A stretch of 64,000 nucleotides of DNA, taken from positions 186,001 through 250,000 of the forward strand of contig NZ_LN913000.1 of NCBI RefSeq assembly GCF_001487105.1, given 5' to 3'. The notes beneath the pieces are model-generated. The model saw only the letters and a program-made list of their open reading frames with translations. It had not been told where the DNA came from and did no database searches. The translations under genes and the position numbers were made by a program. Shown piece by piece: positions 27,739 through 36,625 of this stretch; position 1 is the stretch's first letter; every line of letters begins with the position of its first letter. Source of the stretch: Mediterraneibacter massiliensis (lineage in GTDB: Bacteria; Bacillota; Clostridia; Lachnospirales; Lachnospiraceae).

Positions 27739-28019
27739 ATGTTTTGAATATAAACGTAATCTTCTGACATGCCGCAGGTATTTGTTCCAGGGGTATCCGG
27801 GGTGTCTGCCGCCTGCCGGTTTAAAAATATTATACTAAATTTCTAAATTTATTAAATTTACGTAAAGGGAAAAGAATGTTTAAATATTAACAGGATGAAA
27901 CATGTAAATATGTTCGGGATACGTCAGGGGATATTTTCAGGGGATCCCGTAATACATGCCTTTCAGGCGGACAGGTTCTGCGTGGCAGGGTATAAACATA
28001 GGAGAGAAAGGTGAGAGAG
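27739..28019 (+). promoter_or_regulatory. Presumed regulatory region of the second ABC importer
   Basis: This 281-bp stretch holds no gene. It contains A+T-rich sequence with a TATACT near 27831, a palindrome TTTACGTAAA at 27857-27866, and two copies of CAGGGGAT near 27926-27945. No -35 fits the TATACT well, as expected for an activator-dependent promoter. YesN-like and AraC proteins encoded nearby are candidate activators; no site could be assigned. Confidence 0.4.
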
Positions 28020-28937
28020 ATGAAAAAGGTAAAACAGAGTTCCGTACCTGTTGTAAAACAGAAAATGGTATGGACTCCCTATTTGCTGATACTTCCGGCA
28101 GTGCTTTTGATTGCGGGCGTTATGCTTTACCCGCTCTGTAAGACATTTTACTTAGCATTTCAGCATTATAATCCTGCGATGCCATTCGCAAATGGATTTG
28201 CGGGTTTTGAAAACTTCATAAAGATTTTTACTACAGAGGAATTTTATTCTTCTCTGTGGGTATCCTTAAAGTGGGTAGTCGCATTAGTGCTGCTTCAGCT
28301 GGTCTTTGGTATGATCGTGGCTCTGATACTGAATCAGAACTTTAAGGGACGTGGTTTTTTCCGCGCATTGGTATTCGTACCGTGGGCAATGTCAGGAGTA
28401 TTGACTGCTGTATTGTTCAGCCTGATCTACAACCAGAATTACGGGGTGTTAAATGACCTTCTCATGAAAATAGGCTTGATCAGTGAACCGGTAGCATGGC
28501 TGGGAAATCAGCATTTGGTACTTGGTTCTGTTATCATCGCTGAGTTGTGGAGAGGAATTCCATTTTTCGCTATCAGTCTTTTGGCAGCAATGCAGGGACT
28601 GCCGCAGGATGTATATGAGGCAGCCAGGGTAGACGGAGCGACAAAATGGCAGTCATTCAGATTTGTGACATTACCGCTTCTGAAAGATACGATCGTGCTG
28701 ACAACGCTGCTTCGTACTATCTGGGAATTCAACAGTGTGGATCTGATATTCAGTCTGACAAACGGAGGTCCGGTCGGAAAGACGACGACACTCAGCGTAT
28801 TGATCGCAAACCAGGCGTTGACCACAAACAACTATGGATATGGTTCGGCAATTTCAGTAGTCAGCTTCTTTATTCTGGCGATCGTTGCAATTATTTATAT
28901 GAAGGTATCCGGTTTTGGGAAAGGAAGTGATTCATAA
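28020..28937 (+). CDS. Oligosaccharide ABC transporter permease (LacF/UgpA type)
   Basis: This membrane protein of about 305 residues has six helices and the EAA coupling motif EAARVDGATKWQSFRFVTLPLL (split: EAARVDGATKW and FVTLPLL). TPYLLILPAVLL at the N-terminus and TNGGPVGKTTTLS near the C-terminus are typical of CUT1 family sugar permeases. It pairs with the permease at 28937. ATG 28020 follows GAAAGGTGAGAG; an upstream GTG at 28011 is less likely. No ATPase gene is present in the cluster, so a shared MsmX/MsiK-type ATPase elsewhere is probably used. Confidence 0.9.
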   Translation: MKKVKQSSVPVVKQKMVWTPYLLILPAVLLIAGVMLYPLCKTFYLAFQHYNPAMPFANGFAGFENFIKIFTTEEFYSSLWVSLKWVVALVLLQLVFGMIVALILNQNFKGRGFFRALVFVPWAMSGVLTAVLFSLIYNQNYGVLNDLLMKIGLISEPVAWLGNQHLVLGSVIIAELWRGIPFFAISLLAAMQGLPQDVYEAARVDGATKWQSFRFVTLPLLKDTIVLTTLLRTIWEFNSVDLIFSLTNGGPVGKTTTLSVLIANQALTTNNYGYGSAISVVSFFILAIVAIIYMKVSGFGKGSDS

Positions 28938-29770
28938 TGAAAGAGAAAAAAAGAGATATCGTCTTTTTAAGATGGCTTCCATTACTGCTTATTTGTACAT
29001 ATGTAGTGTTCCCGATCTACTGGGCAGTCAATACGGCATTTAAAGAAGAATCAGAAATTCTGGGAAAGAGTGTTACCTATCTGCCTAAGAACGGTACAGT
29101 GGCAAACTTTGTGGATGCCTGGACAAATGTGGGATTTGATAAATACTTTTTCAACAGTTTGAAAGTCAGTGGTATTTCTGTCATCTTTATCGTTATTATA
29201 TCCATTATGGTAGGATACGCACTGAGCAGATATAAATTCAAATTTAAAATGGCCTTTTTAGGATTGCTGCTTGCTGTACAGTTTATCCCGGCGGCCGTAT
29301 TACTGGTACCGTTGTTCAATATTTTCAATGGCGTAGGCTTAGTTGGTTCTCATATTGCCTTGATCCTTGTCAATGTCACCTTCCAGACACCATTCTGCTG
29401 TGTTATGATGAGAGGATTTGTAGAAGGTGTTCCGTATGCATTGGAAGAAGCGGCAATGATCGACGGCTGCAGCAGGATCCGAGGGATTTTCAAAGTCGTG
29501 ATTCCGATGTTAGTGCCCGGAATCGTAACAGTTGCCGCATTCGCATTGATCGGTTGTTGGAATGAGTTCCTGTTTGCGATGATGTTCTTAAATGATCCGA
29601 ATAAATATACGGTTCCGATCGGACTGAAGATGATGCAGGGCGAATACGGCATACATTATGGCGCAATGGCGGCAGGCGCGATCATCGCGATGGCGATACC
29701 GGTCCTTTTGTTCGCCTATATACAGAAATATCTTGTAACCGGCTTAAGCGCCGGCGCTGTCAAAGGTTAA
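28937..29770 (+). CDS. Oligosaccharide ABC transporter permease (LacG/UgpE type)
   Basis: This 277-residue protein is the second CUT1 permease, with six helices and the EAA motif EEAAMIDGCSRIRGIFKVVI. YVVFPIYWAVNTAFKEESEI at the N-terminus is family-typical. Its ATG overlaps the stop of the first permease by one base. The short C-terminal tail KYLVTGLSAGAVKG is the usual LacG ending. It works with the binding protein at 29815. Confidence 0.9.
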   Translation: MKEKKRDIVFLRWLPLLLICTYVVFPIYWAVNTAFKEESEILGKSVTYLPKNGTVANFVDAWTNVGFDKYFFNSLKVSGISVIFIVIISIMVGYALSRYKFKFKMAFLGLLLAVQFIPAAVLLVPLFNIFNGVGLVGSHIALILVNVTFQTPFCCVMMRGFVEGVPYALEEAAMIDGCSRIRGIFKVVIPMLVPGIVTVAAFALIGCWNEFLFAMMFLNDPNKYTVPIGLKMMQGEYGIHYGAMAAGAIIAMAIPVLLFAYIQKYLVTGLSAGAVKG

Positions 29771-29814
29771 TACCGGAAGTGGTTTAACATAATTTCAAAA
29801 ATGGAGGTAAAGAA

Positions 29815-31140
29815 ATGAAAAAGAGATTAGTAGCAGTATTAATGACATGTGCTATGGGAATGACTCTCCTTGCAGGATGCGGAAGCGATTCATCCAAAGG
29901 CAAAGATGACTCATCCAAGAACAGCGATGGAAAAGTTGAAATTACATTTTGGGACAATTACGCAGATACGATCCATACAGAAGTTTATACCCAGTTGATC
30001 GAGGATTTTGAAAAAGAAAATCCAGACATCACAGTAAAATATGTTCCATTGCCATCTGATCAGGCAAAATCTAAATATGATGTAGCGATCCAGTCTAATT
30101 CTACACCGGATTGTGGTGTGATCTATCAGTACTGGATGAACGATTTCGTTATCCAGGACGCTCTGGCTCCGCTTGATGAGTATTATGGAGACAGCGACAT
30201 GCTTCTGGATACATTTGTAGACAGCATGAAGAACACAGCTCCGGATGGAAAATTATATAGTCTTCCATTCTATGTAGTTCCGCCGGCATTGTGGTACAAC
30301 ACAGAGTTATTGGATGCGGCAGGACTGGAAGCTCCTGCAAACTGGGATGAAGTATTCGAATATGTAGAAAAGCTGACAGATAAAGACAATGGCGTATATG
30401 GTTTCTCTATCCGCGGCGGCGCCGGAAGCTCTCAGCAGTTAGAGCAGATGCTGTATCAGTATTCTGGAATCACAGAAATGTTTGACAAGGACGGAAATTC
30501 TACGATCAATGATCCTAAACATGTAGAATTCCTGGAGAACTTTGCAGCACTTTACAATAAATATACACCAGAAAGCGATATTACAAATGCAAGTACAGAG
30601 ATGATCTCCGCATTTGATTCTGCTTCCGCAGCTATGATCTTCCACAACATTGGCTCTTATGGACAGCACAGAGATACGTTGGGAGAAGGCAAATTCGGCG
30701 CAGCGATTGATTTAAAGGCAGAAGATGGTTCCAGCGTTATGGTTTCCAACGGTGTGGCTTCCTTGTCTGTATTCAAGAATTCTGAACATCCGGAAGAAGC
30801 TTACAAATTCATCAGCTATCTGGCAGATCATACAGCAAACAGTCTTTTCAATGAGAAACTTGGTTCTATTCCATGCAACAAAGAGGCGCTGGCAGACGAG
30901 TGGGTACAGAATTCTGCACCGGTTAAGGCAGCAGCAGATATGCTCTTAAACCCAGAGACAAAGATCGCAACACTTCCGGTAGAAGTAACAGGATACTTTG
31001 ATCTGCATACAAATACACTGGCAACAGATTTCCAGAATGTACTTCTTGGAAATGAAACAGCACAGGAGTATCTGGATAAATGGGCAGAGCAGATGACATC
31101 CCTGAAGAAGACATATGATGAAAATGTCGTAAGCAAATAA
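29815..31140 (+). CDS. Oligosaccharide ABC transporter substrate-binding lipoprotein
   Basis: This 441-residue extracellular lipoprotein belongs to the CUT1 solute-binding family. The signal peptide ends in LLAGC with Cys22, followed by a Ser/Lys/Asp-rich linker. The mature protein shows EITFWDNYAD, WYNTELLDAAGL and NWDEVFEYVEKL, common to family 1 sugar-binding proteins. It probably binds pectin oligosaccharides, given the GH28, GH106-like and GH4 genes in the same locus. It is followed by a strong hairpin that could raise its expression above that of the permeases. Confidence 0.9.
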   Translation: MKKRLVAVLMTCAMGMTLLAGCGSDSSKGKDDSSKNSDGKVEITFWDNYADTIHTEVYTQLIEDFEKENPDITVKYVPLPSDQAKSKYDVAIQSNSTPDCGVIYQYWMNDFVIQDALAPLDEYYGDSDMLLDTFVDSMKNTAPDGKLYSLPFYVVPPALWYNTELLDAAGLEAPANWDEVFEYVEKLTDKDNGVYGFSIRGGAGSSQQLEQMLYQYSGITEMFDKDGNSTINDPKHVEFLENFAALYNKYTPESDITNASTEMISAFDSASAAMIFHNIGSYGQHRDTLGEGKFGAAIDLKAEDGSSVMVSNGVASLSVFKNSEHPEEAYKFISYLADHTANSLFNEKLGSIPCNKEALADEWVQNSAPVKAAADMLLNPETKIATLPVEVTGYFDLHTNTLATDFQNVLLGNETAQEYLDKWAEQMTSLKKTYDENVVSK

Positions 31141-31186
31141 GAAATATCTGAGTAAATAACGGCATAAGGTTATATCAGCCGGGAGT

Positions 31187-31219
31187 TGTGGGAGGTTTAG
31201 CGAGACTAGACCTCCCACA
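31187..31219 (+). other. Intercistronic hairpin after the second binding-protein gene
   Basis: TGTGGGAGGTTTA pairs with TAGACCTCCCACA over 13 positions (one G-U) with a 7-base loop. No T-run follows (TTCTATAAAG). Position and build match the hairpin after the first binding-protein gene at 5044. Confidence 0.7.
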
Positions 31220-31306
31220 TTCTATAAAGATACAGATATGCAAAACGCCTTTTTATATTGATATTGGAAATAAAAGAAAATAACAGTACAAGAAAGGAAA
31301 AAGGGA

Positions 31307-34300
31307 ATGGACTGGTTAAAAGAGTTTGAGAATCCAGGCGTATTCTATAGAGTGAAACCATTTTGGTTCTGGAATGGGGATATTACAGAAGAAGGAATAG
31401 AGAAGCAGATCAAAGAAATGTATGAGAAAGGTATCGGAGGATTTTATCTGTCTCCACGACAAGGACAGGCTGTTCCTTATCTTTCGAAAAAATGGTTTTC
31501 TCTCGTAAAATATGCATGTGACAGAGCAAAAGCATATGGACTCGAAGCATGGCTGTATGATGAATACCCATATCCGAGCGGTATGGGAGGCGGAGAAGTT
31601 TTAAAACTGCATCCGGAAGCAGAACATAAGATTTTGTGCCATGAACGATTTGAAGCAGAAGGGCAGATGGAGATCAGCAAAGAGTTTGAAAATGGGGAAA
31701 TACTCTATGCAAAGGCATTTCCGGTAAAGGACGGAGCACCGGAATGGGAAGAAGGCATTGACCTTACAAAAGACATTGGCGTGCTGCAGACGCAGGAAAT
31801 CTATCAGATCACAGGGCTTACTATGTATAACAATAAACGGTTCTTTTCCGCGGGTCCTCAGAGCGTCCTTTCTGTCGTACTGCCGGAAGGAAAATGGACA
31901 GTGGAAGTCTTTTATCAGAAACCGATGGGAGATTTTAAGTTTTATGGAGGATATTTTGATCCTTGCCATAAAGACGCGGTGGAGACGTTCATCCATCTGA
32001 CCCATGACGCCTATAAAGAAGCACTGGGTGGAGATCTGCCTGCACAGGTCAAGGGAATCTTTTCTGATGAGGTAGGGATGCTAAGTCCGATCCCCTGGAC
32101 AGACAGACTGCCGGAGGCGTTTCAGGAGAGAAAAGGATATTCTATACTGGAAAATCTTCCTGCTTTGTCTGATCCATCCTGGGAGGGAGCGTACAGGATA
32201 CGCTATGATCTATATGACGTGATCCATCAGATTTTTGTGGAAAGTTATCATAAACAGATCGCAGATTGGTGTGACGCAGAAGGAATACAGTATTGTACAG
32301 AAGTACCGTTCATGCGTCTGTCCACACAGCGTTACAGTCATATTCCGGGAGGCGATACCGCACATGAGAAGGCGGGAAGAGAGCTGGAATGGATCTATGA
32401 CAAATATCTGTGTGCGTTTCGCTACAGCGCAAACGCAGTGGCTTCTCTGGCCCGGCAGCTTGGCAGGAAACAATGCCTGATCGAGAGTTTCCACAGCGTA
32501 GGCTGGACAATGACGCTGCAGGACGCAAAATGGATGCTGGATCGTCTGGCGGCGAGCGGCATTAATCTGTACGTATTCCATGCGTTTTATTATACGATCG
32601 AATCTATCCACAAGCATGATGCGCCGCCGTCACAATTCTATCAGAATCCGTATTGGGAGCATTATCGCAAATTGGCGGATTATGCGGCGAGACTGAGCGC
32701 TTATGTCACAGCCACAGAAGAAAATACGGAGATTGCCGTGTTGGATCCGCTTCCGAGTCTCTGGGCGCTTCTTGGCAATCCGTTCCAGGGGTTTCCATAC
32801 ATGGGAGAGTCGGAAGAAGAAAAGAAACAGTGCGACATGCTGCGTGATAATTGGGTCTTTACGACGAAAACACTTCTTTTGCATCAGTTTCAGTTTAATC
32901 ATCTGGATTCCGAGATGCTTCCAGATTTTGTGGTGGAGAACGGAAAACTGAAAATGGGGAATGCCGCGTATAAGATCGTAGTTGTGCCGCCGGCATTGTT
33001 CTATGAAAAAGCTGCTTTTATGAAGCTGAAAGAATTCGTAGAAGCGGGAGGATATATGATCTTTCTTGGCAATCTTCCGTATCTGTCTCTGGAGAAAGAG
33101 ACAAGCGACAGGGAAGCGGCAGATATGTGGCTGCGTCTTCTTAAGGAATATCCGCAGCAGGTGGTGTTTTTAGAAGCAAAGGGAAGCCTGCAGAGCGCAG
33201 GTATTGAAGCGGAGTTTATAGAGAAAGTAAGAACGATCGCACAGGAACCTTTGGAGGTTGTGTTGGCAGATGAGAAAGAAAGGAAAAATTTCATCACGTC
33301 CATACGAAAGGACGAAGAGGGAAAGCTATATCTGTCTTTGGTAAATCAGGGCAAGAGATGTGCGCATGCAGTTATAAAAAATAGAGCCGGCACGAAATTT
33401 GCGGTAGAGGAATTGTCCATGGAAGAAGGAACGGTAAAAGCGAGAGGAAAGCTGGAAACAGAGAAGACTGTAGAATTTCATCCATACCAGAGCAAATATT
33501 TATGTCTCAAACCGGTGCATGAAGAAAAGACAGAGACGCCGGAAGCACCGGAGAAGAAAAAGCTGGTCATCTCCACAGAGCAGCCGTTCGAGGTCAGTTT
33601 ATCTGGACTGAATGTGTACCGACTTGCAAAATTTTCTATTTCAAGAGATGGAGAAAATTGGTATCAGACAGAACCGATGACGTTGATCGAACAGGCGGCG
33701 GCATTTCCGCTTCTTGGAAAGGATGATTACAAGTATGAGAGTACATTCGGAACGCCGAAACATATCCATATGAATCTCCCATTGTCCGTTACGTACCGTA
33801 CTGCATTTGAGATGGAAGAGAAAACAGAATGGATAGAACTTTTACTGGACAGACGGGCGATCACCGGTGAATGGCAGATAAAGATCAATGGGAAAGAACT
33901 GGACAAAGAGCAGTTTTATCATCGCTTTATCAATGATGAAAATAACCGGCTCATCAATATAACGGATTATGTAAAACAAGGCGAGAATATACTGGAAGTT
34001 TCTGTGACGGCACAAAAAGAAGAAGACGGACTGCGTGATCCTCTGTATGTATTGGGAAAATTCGGCGTGAGTGAGAAGCACACGCTGACTAGTCTGCCGA
34101 AGGAAGCAGTCTTTAACAGCCATTACATAAAAGGCTTTCCATATTACAGCGGCAAAATGACGCTGAAACAAAAAATCGTACTTCACCCGGAGGAACTGCC
34201 GGAAGAATTTGTACTGTCATTTGACTTTGGAGATTCCTGCATGGACTGCCTGGAAGTAAAATTAAACGGAGAATCATTGGGAGTACGCGCATTTACTCCT

Positions 34301-34435
34301 TACCAATGGAATTGTAGGAGAGCGTTTGTAAAACAGGGATACAATGAGATCGAACTAGTAAGAGTGAACACACTGGCAAATATGTTGGACGGCACGTATT
34401 TTGATTATGAAAAGCATGAATTAATACATATATAG
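31307..34435 (+). CDS. Large GH106-like glycoside hydrolase (alpha-L-rhamnosidase type)
   Basis: This 1042-residue cytoplasmic protein has the GH106 N-terminal block: FENPGVFYRVKPFWFWNG, GIGGFYLSPRQGQ and EAWLYDEYPYPSGMGGG. Acidic candidates for catalysis or metal binding occur in GIFSDEVGML, YCTEVPFM and CLIESFHSVGW. The C-terminal third is beta-rich and ends in a GH2-like carbohydrate module (WQIKINGKEL, CLEVKLNGESLGVRAFTPY). It starts the second gene group of the pectin locus, with GH28 10 bp downstream. Rhamnose release from rhamnogalacturonan fragments is likely. AAGGAAAAAGGGA precedes its ATG. Confidence 0.75.
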   Translation: MDWLKEFENPGVFYRVKPFWFWNGDITEEGIEKQIKEMYEKGIGGFYLSPRQGQAVPYLSKKWFSLVKYACDRAKAYGLEAWLYDEYPYPSGMGGGEVLKLHPEAEHKILCHERFEAEGQMEISKEFENGEILYAKAFPVKDGAPEWEEGIDLTKDIGVLQTQEIYQITGLTMYNNKRFFSAGPQSVLSVVLPEGKWTVEVFYQKPMGDFKFYGGYFDPCHKDAVETFIHLTHDAYKEALGGDLPAQVKGIFSDEVGMLSPIPWTDRLPEAFQERKGYSILENLPALSDPSWEGAYRIRYDLYDVIHQIFVESYHKQIADWCDAEGIQYCTEVPFMRLSTQRYSHIPGGDTAHEKAGRELEWIYDKYLCAFRYSANAVASLARQLGRKQCLIESFHSVGWTMTLQDAKWMLDRLAASGINLYVFHAFYYTIESIHKHDAPPSQFYQNPYWEHYRKLADYAARLSAYVTATEENTEIAVLDPLPSLWALLGNPFQGFPYMGESEEEKKQCDMLRDNWVFTTKTLLLHQFQFNHLDSEMLPDFVVENGKLKMGNAAYKIVVVPPALFYEKAAFMKLKEFVEAGGYMIFLGNLPYLSLEKETSDREAADMWLRLLKEYPQQVVFLEAKGSLQSAGIEAEFIEKVRTIAQEPLEVVLADEKERKNFITSIRKDEEGKLYLSLVNQGKRCAHAVIKNRAGTKFAVEELSMEEGTVKARGKLETEKTVEFHPYQSKYLCLKPVHEEKTETPEAPEKKKLVISTEQPFEVSLSGLNVYRLAKFSISRDGENWYQTEPMTLIEQAAAFPLLGKDDYKYESTFGTPKHIHMNLPLSVTYRTAFEMEEKTEWIELLLDRRAITGEWQIKINGKELDKEQFYHRFINDENNRLINITDYVKQGENILEVSVTAQKEEDGLRDPLYVLGKFGVSEKHTLTSLPKEAVFNSHYIKGFPYYSGKMTLKQKIVLHPEELPEEFVLSFDFGDSCMDCLEVKLNGESLGVRAFTPYQWNCRRAFVKQGYNEIELVRVNTLANMLDGTYFDYEKHELIHI

Positions 34436-34445
34436 GAGGATAGAT

Positions 34446-35777
34446 ATGGATTATATCATTACAGAATTTGGCGCTGTGGCTGACGGCGCTACGAACAATC
34501 AAAAGGCAATTCAGGATGCAATAGATAAATGTACAGTGGCAGGCGGCGGAAGAGTTGTCGTGCCCAGCGGACATTTTTTGAGCGGTACGATTGTTCTGAA
34601 AAGCAATGTAACACTGCATCTGGAAGAAGGAAGTGTTTTGATCAGCAGCCTGAACAAAGAGGATATCATTGATTTCGCGAGGAATGTAGATGATCCGAAT
34701 GAAGATATCGGGTGGGAAGGCGGATGTTTCTTGTGTGCCTTCCATGAGAAAAATATCAGTATTACAGGTGCAGGAATCATTTACGGACAAGGGGATAAGG
34801 TATTTTATGACGATAACGCGGATGAAGGTCTCCATGAGTGCCCTAAGAATGTGAGGATAGAAGAACGTCCGCGGACCACATTTTTTGAAGATATTGAGAA
34901 TCTGACTGTACGGGGCGTGACTTTTCAGGACGCGGCATTTTGGACCTTGCATATGGCAGGCTGCCGTCATGTTATTGTAGATGGGATCCGCATTTTAAAT
35001 GATGTCAGAGGCGCAAATAACGACGGGATCGATCCGGATACATGCCAGGATGTGGTGATCACGAACTGTATCGTGAAAGCAGGAGATGACGCGATCGTTG
35101 TGAAAAATTCTGCGCCGATGGCGAAAAAATATGGAGCTTGTGAGAATGTTACGATCAGTAACTGCGTGCTGTATTCTCATGATTCAGCACTAAAAGTAGG
35201 AACGGAGACATGTGAGGCTATCCGGCATGTCATGTTGAGTGACTGCGTGTTCAGAGACTGCTCAAGAGGCGTGGGCATCTGGGTGCGCGACGGCGCAGTG
35301 ATCGAAGATATTCATGTGCACCATGTGTCAGGAAATACAAAACGCTATGCGGATTGTCCGAAGAGAGCGTTCGCTCCGCGTTGGTGGGGAAAAGGCGAAC
35401 CTGTATTTATCAGCGCTACGCCGAGAAGAAAAGGTGAACACCCGGGATATATCCGGAATATTTCTTTTGATCATATCTATATGACAGTAGAAGCGGCTTT
35501 ATTTATCGCAGGGGAACCGGAATGTGAGATAGAAAATGTGACGATCGAAAACATGGATCTGACAATGAGAAGCCAGGGGACACAGAAAGCTGATCTGTTT
35601 GATGAACAGCCATCTGTCAGAAATGTATATCCTCATGATATACCGGCAGTTTATGCGCGCAGTGTGAAAGATTTGTCCGTCAGCGGAAAGGTAAGAAGAG
35701 AGGGCTGCTATAAAGAATATCCGCTTACAGAGCTTGTGCAGTGCAAAGACGCACAAGTATGCGTGAAAGAATACTAA
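34446..35777 (+). CDS. GH28 polygalacturonase/exo-galacturonase-like enzyme
   Basis: This 443-residue right-handed beta-helix protein belongs to GH28. It has FGAVADGATNNQKAIQDAID at the N-terminus and the catalytic acids in NNDGIDPDTC and AGDDAIVVK. The usual GHG segment reads SHDSALKVG, so that position is atypical, but the following Lys-containing segment is kept. There is no signal peptide, so it works on imported oligogalacturonides or rhamnogalacturonides, probably as an exo-enzyme. It follows the GH106-like gene by 10 bp with AGGAGG before the ATG. Confidence 0.85.
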   Translation: MDYIITEFGAVADGATNNQKAIQDAIDKCTVAGGGRVVVPSGHFLSGTIVLKSNVTLHLEEGSVLISSLNKEDIIDFARNVDDPNEDIGWEGGCFLCAFHEKNISITGAGIIYGQGDKVFYDDNADEGLHECPKNVRIEERPRTTFFEDIENLTVRGVTFQDAAFWTLHMAGCRHVIVDGIRILNDVRGANNDGIDPDTCQDVVITNCIVKAGDDAIVVKNSAPMAKKYGACENVTISNCVLYSHDSALKVGTETCEAIRHVMLSDCVFRDCSRGVGIWVRDGAVIEDIHVHHVSGNTKRYADCPKRAFAPRWWGKGEPVFISATPRRKGEHPGYIRNISFDHIYMTVEAALFIAGEPECEIENVTIENMDLTMRSQGTQKADLFDEQPSVRNVYPHDIPAVYARSVKDLSVSGKVRREGCYKEYPLTELVQCKDAQVCVKEY

Positions 35778-35826
35778 GATAAAAGAGGCACGTCAGAAAA
35801 GAAAGCAGAGAAAAGGGAGGCGCACA

Positions 35827-36528
35827 ATGAAACAGGTCATCCGTGCACAGTACAGGGCGGCGTTAAAAACAGATATTGCAGAGAAAGAATTGCAGAAGGC
35901 AGTTCTTTCCTGCCGCTCAAAAATGGAGAAGGAAGTACAGAAAGAAAAACTGCTTACAGGAGGTATGTTCCGGTATAAGAATATGTTGTTTTTGTATATG
36001 GAATGTATCGTAGATACAGAGACATATGCAGCGAAAGAAGTATGCGAAGGGCAAAAATATATAGAACAGCTTCCGGAACTGTGGTTTACTGAGATGGCGC
36101 CATTTCTTCATACATGGCCGGAAATAACAGGCGAAAAGAAATGGGCGTATATGTATCCGGTATTCTGGTTTGATACACCCAAAGATCTGGAGACATGGAA
36201 ACGAAAACAAAAACCGGATAAATGCTGTGGAAGAATTGCGGTGTTGTATCCTGACAAATTATTTTCCTATGTCTGCCATCATCAGGCAATCGTAAAAGAA
36301 GGGCTGCTTGTGGGAGATCGTTATCAGATGATCTCCCTGCATGAAAATATTTTATTTTCTTATTTTGAGACACCACGGGAGAGAGAACAGGTCAATATCA
36401 GGCATGTAGCACAAGAGTCACAGAAAATCAAAAAATGGGAAGCGGCAGACCCGGAAAGCCATTTCTGCCATTTTCCAGAGGCAAAAGGAGAAAATTTCCT
36501 GGTTATCGAGACAATACTTTCCGTTTAA
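35827..36528 (+). CDS. Conserved-looking protein of unknown function in pectin locus
   Basis: This 233-residue protein is not recognised. It has no signal peptide or membrane segment and is rich in aromatic and charged residues, with Cys at several positions (CCGRIAV, YVCHHQAIV). The stretch from MLFLYMECI to VFWFDTPKDL weakly recalls the order of elements in L-rhamnose mutarotase (ferredoxin-like fold), repeated about twice. That is a pattern impression only. Being last in the operon behind GH28, it may act on a released sugar. GGGAGG precedes its ATG, and the terminator at 36534 follows directly. Confidence 0.6.
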   Translation: MKQVIRAQYRAALKTDIAEKELQKAVLSCRSKMEKEVQKEKLLTGGMFRYKNMLFLYMECIVDTETYAAKEVCEGQKYIEQLPELWFTEMAPFLHTWPEITGEKKWAYMYPVFWFDTPKDLETWKRKQKPDKCCGRIAVLYPDKLFSYVCHHQAIVKEGLLVGDRYQMISLHENILFSYFETPREREQVNIRHVAQESQKIKKWEAADPESHFCHFPEAKGENFLVIETILSV

Positions 36529-36533
36529 AAAAT

Positions 36534-36617
36534 CGACTTCACACTGCTGTGTCTTTCCGCTGGAGGGTAAAAAACACTTTTGTTTGGAACTCTGCAGCAG
36601 TGTGAAGTCGTTTTTTT
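36534..36617 (+). terminator. Terminator of the pectin operon
   Basis: A perfect 16-bp stem (36534-36549 with 36595-36610) is followed by seven T. The 45-base interior is not obviously paired. The outer eight bases match those of the hairpin at 27653. It also separates this operon from the convergent Rpn gene. Confidence 0.85.
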
Positions 36618-36625
36618 CTGAAATT

